A DNA stretch of 64,000 bases from Sphingomonas aerolata (GCF_003046295.1 NZ_PZZN01000002.1:682001-746000); one strand, 5' to 3'. Counted from the first letter of the stretch, positions 1 to 8,507 are shown. Numbers and translations: made by a program. The notes: generated by a model not told the origin, from the sequence alone.

Positions 1-411
1 GCGCGAGGTGCACCGGCGGGCGATCTCTATATCTTCCTCCACGTCACCAAGCATAATCTGTTCGAACGCGAGGGCACGACGCTGTTCGCGCGCGCACCGA
101 TCAGCTTCACGGTCGCGGCACTCGGCGGATCGCTGTCGATTCCCGGCCTCGACGGGCGCACGCATGAGGTGAAGATCCCGGCGGGCATTCAGTCGGGCAA
201 GCAGCTCCGTCAGCGCGGTGCCGGCATGCCGGTGTTGCAGGGGCGCGGTCATGGCGATCTGGTCGTGCAGATCGACGTCGAGACCCCGACCCGCCTGTCG
301 AACCGGCAGAAGGAACTGCTCGAAATGTTCCGCGAGACCGAGACCGGCGACGAATGCCCCGACAGTCAGGGGTTCTTCGCCAAGCTGAAGGGCGTCTTCG
401 CCGCGGAATAG
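1..411 (+). CDS. dnaJ: Chaperone protein DnaJ, C-terminal part (5' end outside window)
   Basis: Frame 1 is open from the first base to the TAA at 409-411, giving about 136 residues of the substrate-binding C-terminal domain of DnaJ, the Hsp40 co-chaperone that delivers unfolded clients to DnaK and stimulates its ATPase in the cytoplasm. The visible signs are the LYIFLHV strand, the ILR-like HNLFEREG stretch, the IPAGIQSGKQLRQRGAGMP segment, and the GRGHGDLVVQIDVETP strand followed by the Lys/Glu-rich end. The J domain and zinc finger lie upstream, outside the window. Family recognition is strong. The start cannot be judged here. Confidence 0.93.
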   Translation, partial: ARGAPAGDLYIFLHVTKHNLFEREGTTLFARAPISFTVAALGGSLSIPGLDGRTHEVKIPAGIQSGKQLRQRGAGMPVLQGRGHGDLVVQIDVETPTRLSNRQKELLEMFRETETGDECPDSQGFFAKLKGVFAAE

Positions 412-446
412 GCAGTGCTGCTTGGCGCGAGTGACAGGGGGATAGT

Positions 447-914
447 GTGGCGGCAATCGGTCTGACGTTTCTCGCTTGCTGGCTGCTGATGCTCGCGGCG
501 CCCAGGATCCCCCTGTCTCGGTCCCTCCGCGTGCTCCTGGTCGAGGCGCCTGTCAGGCGGGCGGCGCGGCTGACGCGCGCGGACGTCGCGGTCGGCCTGG
601 TGCTGATTGCGGCAGCGTGCGTCATGATGTTCGCCGATGACGGCGACAGGGTCCGGGTTGCCATGATGGGCGCGCCCGACATCGCGATCTGGCTGACATC
701 GTTCGAAGTGTCGGCGTATCTGGACGTAGCGATTGGGTTGATCGGCGGGGTGTCGAGCCTGCGGATCCGGGGTTTGCCGGCTCGGCTGGCGGCGGTTCTA
801 CGACGTGGGCGGCCGGTGGGTGCAAACCGCCGTGCGATACGCGTGCGCAAACCCGACGCACCTAGTGGTGCCAACGACGATGATAATCGACGGGGTGTAT
901 CGCTAGCAGCCTGA
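447..914 (+). CDS. Small hypothetical membrane protein (155 aa)
   Basis: A GTG start at 447 opens a 155-residue protein with two or three hydrophobic stretches (about residues 3-18, 47-62 and 90-102) and a basic, Arg-rich tail. The segment FADDGDRVRVAMMGAPDIAIWLTS between helices is polar. I do not recognise a named family; it resembles short uncharacterised inner-membrane proteins of sphingomonads. It follows dnaJ after 35 bases on the same strand and may be cotranscribed. The reading frame has normal codon use for the region, which supports coding, but no function can be assigned. Confidence 0.55.
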   Translation: MAAIGLTFLACWLLMLAAPRIPLSRSLRVLLVEAPVRRAARLTRADVAVGLVLIAAACVMMFADDGDRVRVAMMGAPDIAIWLTSFEVSAYLDVAIGLIGGVSSLRIRGLPARLAAVLRRGRPVGANRRAIRVRKPDAPSGANDDDNRRGVSLAA

Positions 915-973
915 AGGCGGGAGCCTGCGACCCTAGCCGCGCCCCTCCTTGGAGGGGCGGGCGGGCCGATGGA

Positions 974-1060
974 TCAGAGGGTGGAAATGACCACCCCGAC
1001 CACCAGCGCTTGAGCCGCGATCGCCAGCATCGAGCTGGTCACGGTTTCGAACGTGCGCAT
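974..1060 (-). CDS. Predicted 28-residue membrane peptide
   Basis: On the minus strand a GGAG sequence (about 1068-1071) precedes ATG at 1060-1058 at normal spacing. It opens a 28-codon frame starting MRTFETVTSSML and ending VVGVVISTL. The peptide has a short polar start and then one continuous hydrophobic segment, so it would be a single-pass membrane peptide. It lies downstream of purB on the same strand, beyond a stable hairpin (1192-1219). Small size makes the call uncertain; the ribosome binding site and clean hydrophobic pattern are the support. Confidence 0.5.
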   Translation of the reverse strand: MRTFETVTSSMLAIAAQALVVGVVISTL

Positions 1061-1191
1061 GGGTAGGTCTCCGATGCCGGAGTAATATCCGGCATCGGTG
1101 ATATGGCGATAGTTGCGAGTTGTCGCAATTTTGTAACATGAAATCGTAATTGCGTTGCGTGCACTTTGGTGGGCTTTAGCCTCTCTCCACC

Positions 1192-1219
1192 CGTCATCCT
1201 GACTTTCGTCAGGATGACG
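1192..1219. repeat. Palindromic intergenic element CGTCATCCTGA/TCAGGATGACG
   Basis: Two perfect 11-base arms enclose a six-base loop (CTTTCG). It lies 23 bases past the purB stop and can act as a bidirectional terminator-like hairpin, though it has no T run. The same outer arms recur around 7906-7989, so this belongs to a dispersed repeat family. Confidence 0.75.
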
Positions 1220-1242
1220 AGGAGGTAGTCTAACTCCCGCCG

Positions 1243-2541
1243 TTAAGCCGCGCCGAACACCCGGGCGAAGATCGTGTCGACGTGCTTCAGGTGATAGCCG
1301 AGGTCGAACTTGTCCTCGAGCTCGGCATCGCTCAGCGTCACTTCCGGATCGGCCTTGAGCAGGTCGAGCAGCGAAAGTGCGCCGTCCGAATCCCACACCT
1401 TCATCGCGTTGCGCTGGACGAGGCGATAGGCGTCCTCGCGGCTCACCCCGGCCTGCGTCAGCGCGAGGAGGACGCGCTGCGAATGGACGAGTCCGCCCAT
1501 CTTGTTGAGGTTCTTCTCCATTCGTGCCGGATAGACGACGAGCTTGTCCATCACCCCGGTCAGTCGCGCGAGCGCGAAGTCGAGCGTGATCGTCGCGTCG
1601 GGCCCGATGTACCGCTCGACCGACGAGTGCGAGATGTCGCGCTCATGCCACAGCGCGACATTCTCGAGCGCGGGGGTGACATAGCCGCGGACCATGCGCG
1701 CGAGGCCGGTCAGGTTCTCGGTCAGGACCGGGTTGCGCTTGTGCGGCATCGCCGAGGAGCCCTTCTGGCCGGGCGAGAAATACTCTTCCGCCTCGAGCAC
1801 TTCGGTGCGCTGGAGGTGGCGGATCTCGGTCGCGAGCCGCTCGATCGAGCTGGCGATCACGCCGAGTGTCGCAAAGAACATCGCGTGGCGATCGCGCGGG
1901 ATGACCTGGGTCGAGACGGGCTCGACCGACAGGCCGAGCTTGCCCGCGACATAGTCCTCGACGAACGGGTCGATGTTGGCGAACGTGCCCACCGCGCCAG
2001 AGATCGCGCAGGTCGCGACGTCGGCGCGCGCCGCCACCAGTCGTGCACGGTTGCGCGCGAACTCGGCATGCGCCTGCGCCATCTTGAGGCCGAACGTGAC
2101 GGGCTCGGCATGGATGCCGTGGCTGCGGCCGATCGTCGGCGTCATCTTGTGCTCGCGCGCGCGGCGTTCGAGCACGACCAGCAGCGCGTCGAGGTCGGCG
2201 ATCAGGATGTCGCTCGCCTTGGCGAGCTGGACCGCGAGGCAGGTGTCGAGGACGTCGGACGAGGTCATGCCCTGGTGCATGAAGCGCGCCTCGGGGCCGA
2301 CATGCTCGGCGACGTTGGTCAGGAAGGCGATGACGTCATGCTTGGTCTCGCGCTCGATCTCGTCGATCCGGTCGACCTCGAACGCGCCCTTTTCCCAGAT
2401 CGCGGCCGCGGCCTCTTTCGGCACGACGCCGAGTTCGGCGAGCGCGTCGGTGGCGTGCGCCTCGATTTCGAACCAGATCTTGAAACGCGCTTCGGGCGTC
2501 CAGATCGCGACCATGTCGGGGCGGGAATAGCGGGGGACCAT
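1243..2541 (-). CDS. purB: Adenylosuccinate lyase
   Basis: Cytoplasmic lyase that splits SAICAR to AICAR and adenylosuccinate to AMP, each releasing fumarate, in purine synthesis. The 432-residue length is normal for the family. The N-terminus MVPRYSRPDM is the usual PurB start. A histidine motif SHGIHAEP is at residues 140-147, and the fumarase/aspartase superfamily signature GSSAMPHKRN, which carries the catalytic serine loop, is at 261-270. It is transcribed alone on the minus strand, divergent from the EF-hand gene. A hairpin repeat lies just past its stop. Confidence 0.97.
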   Translation of the reverse strand: MVPRYSRPDMVAIWTPEARFKIWFEIEAHATDALAELGVVPKEAAAAIWEKGAFEVDRIDEIERETKHDVIAFLTNVAEHVGPEARFMHQGMTSSDVLDTCLAVQLAKASDILIADLDALLVVLERRAREHKMTPTIGRSHGIHAEPVTFGLKMAQAHAEFARNRARLVAARADVATCAISGAVGTFANIDPFVEDYVAGKLGLSVEPVSTQVIPRDRHAMFFATLGVIASSIERLATEIRHLQRTEVLEAEEYFSPGQKGSSAMPHKRNPVLTENLTGLARMVRGYVTPALENVALWHERDISHSSVERYIGPDATITLDFALARLTGVMDKLVVYPARMEKNLNKMGGLVHSQRVLLALTQAGVSREDAYRLVQRNAMKVWDSDGALSLLDLLKADPEVTLSDAELEDKFDLGYHLKHVDTIFARVFGAA

Positions 2542-2733
2542 CGGGATTTCCTGTGGCTGGGGAGAGGAGGCGCGACGCGCGCCCCGGCGGGACCCACGGC
2601 GGCGATCGATCGCGCGGTAGCAGGCCGGACGGCAAGGTTCAAACCCAACCCCGGGGGGGATCGGGCGATACCGACGGAACCATCAACGGCAGTCATGCAT
2701 TGGTTGCGCCTACTATCCGAACGAACGACCTTC

Positions 2734-2749
2734 GCGACTGGAAAGTCGC
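2734..2749 (+). other. Short hairpin with GGAA tetraloop in the leader of the EF-hand gene
   Basis: GCGACT (2734-2739) and AGTCGC (2744-2749) pair perfectly around a GNRA-type GGAA loop. It sits 16 bases before the GGAGAG ribosome binding site of the EF-hand gene. It could stabilise the transcript leader; no regulatory role is shown. The rest of the 235-base divergent gap shows no convincing promoter. Confidence 0.3.
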
Positions 2750-2776
2750 CACCTAGGTCGCAGCAGGAGAGAAGAC

Positions 2777-3214
2777 ATGCTGAAATTCACTCTAATTGTC
2801 GGTGCGATCGCGCTTGCGACGCCGACATCCGCGCAGACCATGCCCGGCGGCGCGCCCAACTCACCAGCGCAGCCCACGGCGCAGACAGAATCTTCGCCGC
2901 AGTCGCCGTCATCTTCGACGATGCAAGGCGATCCTGCGGCTGCGACTGCGCAGCAGCCGGTGACGGGGGCGCAGGTGGCCCAGGTCGTCGATGCGGAATT
3001 TCCGGGATATGACAAGAATGGCGACAATCTGCTGAGCACGTCCGAATTTGGCGCCTGGATGGTCGCGCTGAAGACACAGGCGGACCCGACCACGGTCGCG
3101 GCCGCGCCCGAGACGCGCAAATGGGTCGACGGCGCATTCGCGCAGGCGGATGCCGACAAGAACAAGATGCTGACCAAGACCGAGCTGACCAGGTTCCTGA
3201 CCCAGGCCGGCTGA
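2777..3214 (+). CDS. Exported EF-hand calcium-binding protein
   Basis: A 145-residue protein with a Sec signal peptide (residues 1-20, ending TSAQ), then a Pro/Ser/Gln-rich linker to about residue 60. Two canonical EF-hand loops follow: D79-x-N81-x-D83-x-L-x-S-x-x-E90 and D125-x-D127-x-N129-x-M-x-T-x-x-E136. All oxygen ligands are present in both, so calcium binding in the periplasm is expected. The ribosome binding site GGAGAG precedes ATG at good spacing. A rho-independent terminator follows. The partner or process is unknown; such small EF-hand proteins are common in sphingomonads. Confidence 0.85.
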   Translation: MLKFTLIVGAIALATPTSAQTMPGGAPNSPAQPTAQTESSPQSPSSSTMQGDPAAATAQQPVTGAQVAQVVDAEFPGYDKNGDNLLSTSEFGAWMVALKTQADPTTVAAAPETRKWVDGAFAQADADKNKMLTKTELTRFLTQAG

Positions 3215-3248
3215 ACCAAACGCGCGGGAGGACCCTCGCGACATCAAG

Positions 3249-3276
3249 GCCGCCGGCTGACCCCGGCGGCTTTTTT
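3249..3276 (+). terminator. Rho-independent terminator
   Basis: An 8-bp GC stem (GCCGCCGG at 3249-3256 with CCGGCGGC at 3263-3270), a six-base loop and six T residues (3271-3276) follow the EF-hand gene. It lies between convergent genes; the T tail fits the plus direction. Confidence 0.85.
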
Positions 3277-3290
3277 GCGTCACGCGCTCC

Positions 3291-3983
3291 TTAAATCAGC
3301 CCTTGCGCGCGAAGGCTTACATGGCCGGCAGTGCCGATGACGATGTGGTCGTGCACCGCGACCCCCAGCCGCTTGCCCGCCTCCGCGATCGTGCGGGTGA
3401 TCTCGATGTCCGCGCGACTGGGGGAGGGGTCGCCGCTGGGATGATTGTGGACAAGGATGATCGAGGCCGAGCCGAGATCGATCGCGCGGCGGATCACCTC
3501 GCGGACATAAACCGCGGCCTGGTCGATCGAGCCCTCGCTCATCACCTCGTCGCGGATCAGCATGTTGCGCGTGTTGAGATGCAGGACGCGGAACCGCTCG
3601 ATGACGTGATGCGCCATGTCCGCGCGCAGATAGTCGAGCAGCGCCTGCCAGTTGGCGAGCACCGGCCGCTCGCCGACGCGTGCCTGCAACAGGCGAAGCG
3701 CGGCGGCGTGCGCGATCTTGACCGCGGCGGTCGAAATCTCGCCCATGCCATCGACGCGCGCGAGCGCCGCCGGATCCGCGGTCAGCACCCCGCCAATGCC
3801 CCCGAATTCGCGCATCAGCGCCTTGGCGAGCGCCTTGGTGTCGGCACGGGGAATCGCGACGGCGAGGAGATATTCGATCAGCTCGTGATCGAGCAGCGCC
3901 TCTCCGCCACCCTCGAACAGCCGCTTGCGCAGCCGCGCCCGGTGCCCCTTGCGCTCGTCGACTATATCGTCTGCCCCCGCCAT
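3291..3983 (-). CDS. radC: RadC family JAB/MPN-domain protein
   Basis: This 230-residue protein has the usual RadC layout. Helix-hairpin-helix-like repeats lie at about residues 25-95, including GIGGVLTADPAALARVDGMGE. A C-terminal JAB1/MPN-like metalloprotease fold carries HNHPSGDPSPSRAD at residues 179-192, giving the zinc ligands His179, His181 and Asp192. The name comes from an old DNA-repair assignment that was later withdrawn, and the cellular role is unsettled. It converges on the EF-hand gene, with a terminator between them. ATG at 3983 is chosen as the start nearest the conserved region. Confidence 0.92.
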   Translation of the reverse strand: MAGADDIVDERKGHRARLRKRLFEGGGEALLDHELIEYLLAVAIPRADTKALAKALMREFGGIGGVLTADPAALARVDGMGEISTAAVKIAHAAALRLLQARVGERPVLANWQALLDYLRADMAHHVIERFRVLHLNTRNMLIRDEVMSEGSIDQAAVYVREVIRRAIDLGSASIILVHNHPSGDPSPSRADIEITRTIAEAGKRLGVAVHDHIVIGTAGHVSLRAQGLI

Positions 3984-4069
3984 GGCCGGATGCTAGCACA
4001 TCCAGCCGCAATTGCATGACGCCCCCGCTACCGCCTATGCAGGCCGGGAAAGCGTGACGGAGTAAGCGG

Positions 4070-7000
4070 TTGACGGAGACGAGCGAGACAGGGCCCGACC
4101 CTCGCCGTCACGCGCCGGCTCGCCGTCGCGGCGGGCTCGCGCGGATTCAGCGAATCGTGCTGGTCGTAGCGCTCCTCCTGCTCGCCCTGCTCATCGGAGT
4201 CTGGGTACTCCGGAAGCAGATCGCTACGGGCTTCATCGATCGCGAACTCGCGCGTGCCGAGGTGCCTGCGCGCTACGAAATCGCCGATCTGGCGCTTGGC
4301 GGGCAAAGGCTGACCAATGTCGTGCTCGGCGATCCGGCCGATCCCGATCTGGTCGCAGACTGGGTCGAGACGCGGACCGGGATCGGGCTGTCGGGACCGT
4401 ATCTGGAGGCGGTGCGCGCGGGGCGGGTGCGGCTGCGCGGGCGGCTGGTCGACGGGCGGTTGTCGCTGGGGGCGATCGACCGCCTCCTGCCCGCCCCCTC
4501 GGGCAAGCCGTTCGCGCTGCCCGCGCTCGACGCGACCGTCGACGATGCGCGGATGCGGCTGGAGACGCCTTACGGGCTGGTCGGGTTGAAACTCACCGGG
4601 ACGGGGAAGCTCGATAACGGTTTCAGGGGCTCGCTTGCTGCGGTCAGCGACCGGCTGAGCGTCGGCGGCTGTACGGGTGACCGCCTTGCCGCGACGGTAC
4701 GCGTGCGGATCGACGAGGCGAAACCGATCCTGAAGGGCCCCGTGCGGCTGGGGCGGCTGGCGTGCGGCGATTCGCGCGCGGACAGCGTGGTCGCGACGCT
4801 CGACCTGACGCTCGGTGCGGCGCTCGATCGCTGGCAGGGGCGGGCCGCGCTGGCGACCGGACCGGCCGTCCTGCCCGGAGCGACGTTCGCCGCGGCCAAG
4901 GGCGACGTCGCCTTCGCGGGCACTGCTGCGGGAACCTCGGGCAAGGCGGATATCGCAGCGGATACCGTGCGGACGGCCGAGGGCCGCGCACGTCGCGTGT
5001 CGATCGCAGGATCCTACCGGCTCGGCGAGACGATCGCGTTCGAAGGTCGCGTTCGCGCGGCGGGTGCCGCGATCGCCCCACGTCGGCTTGCCGGGGTGGA
5101 GGCGTTGCAGGGATCGGCAGCCGGGTCGCCGGTCGCGCCCCTCATGGACGCCGCGGTGCAGGCCGTGACGCGGGCCGCAAAGGGCTTTGCCGCCGATGCG
5201 GTGATCGCGGTGCGGCAGCGCGGCGGGCGCGGCGAGGCCGTGCTGTCACGCCTCGCGCTCGCATCGGCGAGCGGCGCGAGGATCTCGCTTGATGGCGGGG
5301 AGGGGCTCCGGTTCGCATGGCCCGGAGCCGGTGCGTCTGGCGGAGGCGTCACGCTCGATACGACTCTTGCGACGCAGGGTGGCGGGTTGCCGCAGGCGCG
5401 CATCGCGCTAGCCCAGGCCCGGCCGGGTGCGCCCGTCCGCGGCGTCGCGACGGTCGCGCCTTATGTCGTGGACGGCGCGCGGCTGGTGTTGACCCCGGTG
5501 CGGTTCAGCGCGACGCCCGGCGGGGCGACCGCGATCACGACGCGGGTGACACTCGACGGTCCGATCGGCAGCGGCGGCAAGGACCGGGTCGAAGGCCTGT
5601 CGATGCCGATCGATGCCCGCTGGGACGGGAAGACGCGGCTCGTCGTCAACACTGGCTGCACGCCGCTCGCGGTCCAGCGGCTGGCGGTGTCGGGGCTGGT
5701 GCTCGACCCTGCGCGGCTGTCGCTATGCCCGATCGACGGAGCGCTGGTGCAGACCGATCGCGGACGTCTGCGCGGCGGTGCGCGGATCGCCGCGGCCGCG
5801 CTGTCGGGGCGGCTGGGGCGGACGCCGCTTACGCTGAACGCGAGCGGAGCGACGCTGCGGCTGGCCGACCGGGGCTTTGCGATCGACGGCGTGCAGACCC
5901 GGATCGGCGCGCCCGAGCGGGTCACGCGGCTCGACTTCCCGACGATCACCGGGCGGATGACAGCGCAGGGAATCGCCGGCGCGTTCACCGGCGGGGCAGG
6001 GCAGATCGGCACTGTGCCGCTGCTGTTGAACGAGGCGGCGGGCGACTGGACGCTGATCGGCGGTGCGCTGGCGCTCGAAGGCACGATGGGTGTCAGCGAC
6101 GCCGCCGCCACCGCGCGGTTCAAGCCGGTCGCGGCGCGCGGCGTGACGCTGTCGCTGGTCGGCGGCGCGATCACTGCGGCCGGAACGCTGTTCGAACCGG
6201 TCAGCAGCACCAAGGTCGCCGACGTCACGCTTGTCCACGCACTGAGCACGGGCATCGGCCGCGCTGACCTGCTGGTGCCGGGGATCGTGTTCGCCAAGGA
6301 CGCGCTGCAACCCGAGGCGCTGACGCCATTGACGTTCGGCGTGATCGCCGACGTCAATGGATCGGTCAGCGGCGACGGGCACATCGCGTGGACCCCCGAC
6401 GGCGTGACGAGCACGGGGGTGTTTCGGACCGCCGGCACCGACCTTGCCGCCGCGTTCGGCCCGGTGACCGGGATCGCGACCGAGATCCGCTTCACCGACC
6501 TGCTCAATCTGCAAAGCGCGCCGGGGCAGGTCGCGACGATCCGGACGCTCAACCCCGGCATTCCGGTCAGCGATGGGACGATCCGCTATCAGACCCTGCC
6601 GGGTGCGCGCGTCCAGGTCGAGGGCGGGGCGTGGCCGTTTGCGGGCGGATCGCTGACGCTCGACCCGACGCTGCTCGACTTCTCCGCGCAGAGCGAGCGG
6701 CGGATGACGTTCCACATCGTCAACATGGCCGCCGACCAGTTCCTTCAGCAGTTCGATTTCAAGAATCTCGACGCGACAGGGATCTTCGACGGCGTGCTGC
6801 CGATGATCTTCGACGAGACGGGCGGCCGGATCGAGGGCGGCGACCTGCGCGTCCGGCCGGGTGGCGGGACGCTCGCCTATGTCGGCGATCTCAGCCAGAA
6901 GGATCTCGGCATCTGGGCGAACATCGCATTCCAGGCGCTCAAGTCGGTGCGCTATCAGTCGCTCCGCGTCGGCATGAACGGGCCGCTGGCGGGCGAGATG

Positions 7001-7279
7001 GTGACCGACGTGCGCTTCGCCGGCATCAGCCAGGGCGAGGGGGCGAAATCGAACTTCATCGTCCGCCGGCTGCAGAAGCTGCCCTTCGTGTTCAACATCC
7101 GGATCAAGGCGCCGTTTCGCGGGCTGCTCGATTCGGCGCAGAGCTTCTATGATCCGAAGCGGCTGATTGAACGCAACCTGCCCGCGCTGATCCAGCAGCA
7201 GTCCGCGCCGCCATCCCCCGGGCCTGCCGTTCCCGCAGCCCCATCCATTCAGCCCGCCGAAAGCAGGATCGTGCCATGA
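4070..7279 (+). CDS. ydbH: YdbH-type AsmA-like envelope protein
   Basis: A 1069-residue protein with a basic N-terminus, one membrane anchor (about residues 28-47) and a very long beta-rich periplasmic region, ending in a Pro/Ala-rich tail. The conserved C-terminal block around DFKNLDATGIFDG and VRYQSLRVGMNGPL is typical of the YdbH (dicarboxylate transport family) AsmA-like group. In E. coli, YdbH acts with TamB and YhdP to move phospholipids between inner and outer membranes through a hydrophobic groove. The TTG start at 4070 is preceded by GGAG. The next two genes match ynbE and ydbL, as in E. coli, which strengthens the assignment. Confidence 0.88.
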   Translation: MTETSETGPDPRRHAPARRRGGLARIQRIVLVVALLLLALLIGVWVLRKQIATGFIDRELARAEVPARYEIADLALGGQRLTNVVLGDPADPDLVADWVETRTGIGLSGPYLEAVRAGRVRLRGRLVDGRLSLGAIDRLLPAPSGKPFALPALDATVDDARMRLETPYGLVGLKLTGTGKLDNGFRGSLAAVSDRLSVGGCTGDRLAATVRVRIDEAKPILKGPVRLGRLACGDSRADSVVATLDLTLGAALDRWQGRAALATGPAVLPGATFAAAKGDVAFAGTAAGTSGKADIAADTVRTAEGRARRVSIAGSYRLGETIAFEGRVRAAGAAIAPRRLAGVEALQGSAAGSPVAPLMDAAVQAVTRAAKGFAADAVIAVRQRGGRGEAVLSRLALASASGARISLDGGEGLRFAWPGAGASGGGVTLDTTLATQGGGLPQARIALAQARPGAPVRGVATVAPYVVDGARLVLTPVRFSATPGGATAITTRVTLDGPIGSGGKDRVEGLSMPIDARWDGKTRLVVNTGCTPLAVQRLAVSGLVLDPARLSLCPIDGALVQTDRGRLRGGARIAAAALSGRLGRTPLTLNASGATLRLADRGFAIDGVQTRIGAPERVTRLDFPTITGRMTAQGIAGAFTGGAGQIGTVPLLLNEAAGDWTLIGGALALEGTMGVSDAAATARFKPVAARGVTLSLVGGAITAAGTLFEPVSSTKVADVTLVHALSTGIGRADLLVPGIVFAKDALQPEALTPLTFGVIADVNGSVSGDGHIAWTPDGVTSTGVFRTAGTDLAAAFGPVTGIATEIRFTDLLNLQSAPGQVATIRTLNPGIPVSDGTIRYQTLPGARVQVEGGAWPFAGGSLTLDPTLLDFSAQSERRMTFHIVNMAADQFLQQFDFKNLDATGIFDGVLPMIFDETGGRIEGGDLRVRPGGGTLAYVGDLSQKDLGIWANIAFQALKSVRYQSLRVGMNGPLAGEMVTDVRFAGISQGEGAKSNFIVRRLQKLPFVFNIRIKAPFRGLLDSAQSFYDPKRLIERNLPALIQQQSAPPSPGPAVPAAPSIQPAESRIVP

Positions 7280-7503
7280 CCGAAACAGGATTGAACAAGC
7301 TGGAGCAAAGACCGATCTTGCACAGGATGAGGACGATCGTCTTTCTGGTCACGACCGCCGCCGCCCTGCCGGGCTGCATCAACGTGTCGGCGCCGGACAA
7401 GCCGATCGAGATCAACCTCAACATCAATGTGACGCAGGAAGTGGTCTATCGTCTCGATGGCGAGGCGAAATCGCTGATCCAGCAGAATCCGGGGATATTC
7501 TGA
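7276..7503 (+). CDS. ynbE: YnbE-like outer-membrane lipoprotein
   Basis: A 75-residue lipoprotein with a signal ending at lipobox LPGC (Cys34). The short mature part contains KPIEINLNINVTQEVVYRL, typical of YnbE. Its ATG overlaps the ydbH stop (ATGA), and AGGA lies upstream at normal spacing. Met18 at 7327 would give a more usual signal length and is an alternative start. In E. coli, YnbE multimerises by beta-strand stacking onto the C-terminus of YdbH to complete the bridge to the outer membrane, and the conserved order here suggests the same partnership. Confidence 0.88.
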   Translation: MTETGLNKLEQRPILHRMRTIVFLVTTAAALPGCINVSAPDKPIEINLNINVTQEVVYRLDGEAKSLIQQNPGIF

Positions 7504-7504
7504 G

Positions 7505-7885
7505 ATGAAGATCAAGGCTTTGACGATGATCGCGGCGGTGGCTGTGCTTGGCGGCCTGTCGGTCGCCGCGTCGGCGCAGCGTGACCCCGCCTATGCCGCA
7601 GCGCGCGCGGGCGGCGAGGTCGGCGAGCAGCCCGACGGCTATCTCGGGCTGGTCGGCGCGGCGAGCGGCGATTTGCGCGCGCTGGTCAACAGCATCAACA
7701 TCCAGCGCAAGTCGGCCTATACCGCAAAAGCGCAGGCGAGCGGCGCGACGGTCGAGCAGCTGGCGTTCACCAGCGGTTGCAACCTGATCGCGGGGACCAA
7801 TCCGGGCGAGAAGTACAAGACGCCGGGTGGTGTCTGGAAGACGCGCACCGCCGCCGCACCGGAGCGTGATTCGCGCTGCGTCTGA
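7505..7885 (+). CDS. ydbL: YdbL-like periplasmic protein (DUF1318)
   Basis: A 126-residue secreted protein with signal peptide (residues 1-24, AASA cleavage) and the DUF1318 core: GEQPDGYLGLVGAASGDLRALVNSIN, then KRKS-like residues and a Cys-containing end (SGCNLI). YdbL of E. coli is encoded after ynbE and is reported to limit over-assembly of YnbE on YdbH. Here it starts one base after the ynbE stop and so is in the same operon. After it comes a repeat-rich gap, then the ATP synthase operon. Confidence 0.88.
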   Translation: MKIKALTMIAAVAVLGGLSVAASAQRDPAYAAARAGGEVGEQPDGYLGLVGAASGDLRALVNSINIQRKSAYTAKAQASGATVEQLAFTSGCNLIAGTNPGEKYKTPGGVWKTRTAAAPERDSRCV

Positions 7886-7904
7886 GCATGCTGTCCTGAT
7901 GCCC

Positions 7905-7989
7905 TCCGTCATCCTGGGCTCGGCCCAGGATCCAGAACCACACATGGTCCGCCTGCGGCTCTGGATCCTGGCTTTCGTCAGGATGACGG
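7905..7989. repeat. Compound palindromic repeat between ydbL and the atp operon
   Basis: The outer arms CCGTCATCCTG and CAGGATGACGG enclose further paired segments, including TCCTGGG/CCCAGGA on the left and ATCCAGA/TCTGGAT across the middle. The outer arms match the palindrome near 1192-1219. The whole could fold into a long branched hairpin and may terminate the ydbH operon. Confidence 0.7.
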
Positions 7990-8049
7990 ATGATAGACGG
8001 CGTAACGCGCCCCGCAGTCACCACATTGATGACGATACTGTCACACCGG

Positions 8050-8078
8050 TTGACTTGGCCCCCCCCCTTTTCTAAACG
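8050..8078 (+). promoter_or_regulatory. Candidate promoter for the F0 ATP synthase operon
   Basis: TTGACT (8050-8055) lies 17 bases before TAAACG (8073-8078), with a C9 run inside the spacer. The -35 matches well and the -10 weakly. It sits about 70 bases before the GTG start of the AtpI-like gene. Confidence 0.35.
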
Positions 8079-8149
8079 GACCGCGCCTTGGCGGGATCGC
8101 TCGTCGCTGCGTATATCTCCCCGGTGTCGTATCAGGTGGAGAGCATGTC

Positions 8150-8470
8150 GTGGCGGAGATCGAACCCGGACAGGACCCCTACGGTGTTGAAGATCCGCGA
8201 CTTTCCGCGCTCGATGAGCGATTGAGGGAGGTCAAGGCTCGGGAGACGCTGAAAAAGGGGCAGGGAGGGCCGGATGCCGAGCGGGGATACTCGCAGGGCA
8301 ATCGGGTCATCTCCGCCCTGATCGGGAGTCTCGTCGGCAGTGCGCTGATCGGATGGTTGATAGACCATTGGGTCGGCACTGGACCTTGGGGTCTGATCGT
8401 GTTGCTGTTCCTCGGAATCGCGGTCGCGTTCAGGCAAATCATTCGAATTTCAGGCGAACGCCCGGAGTAG
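8150..8470 (+). CDS. atpI: AtpZ/AtpI family ATP synthase assembly protein
   Basis: A 106-residue protein with a charged N-terminal half and two membrane helices (about residues 53-70 and 78-96). The GSLVGSALIGWLIDHWVGTGPWG segment is typical of the AtpI/AtpZ group. Proteins of this group are encoded first in F0 operons. They are thought to help assemble the c-ring or carry Mg or Ca to the synthase, and are not part of the finished enzyme. GTG is used as start. The a-subunit gene follows after 37 bases. Confidence 0.85.
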   Translation: MAEIEPGQDPYGVEDPRLSALDERLREVKARETLKKGQGGPDAERGYSQGNRVISALIGSLVGSALIGWLIDHWVGTGPWGLIVLLFLGIAVAFRQIIRISGERPE

Positions 8471-8507
8471 CCGGGCGTTTGTCGTTTCAAGACGGCAGGG
8501 ATTCCAC

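Noticed and set aside
1282..3012. 576-residue plus-strand frame across purB and the start of the EF-hand gene
   Set aside because: Shadow of purB; it also runs through the intergenic gap and into another gene in a different frame.
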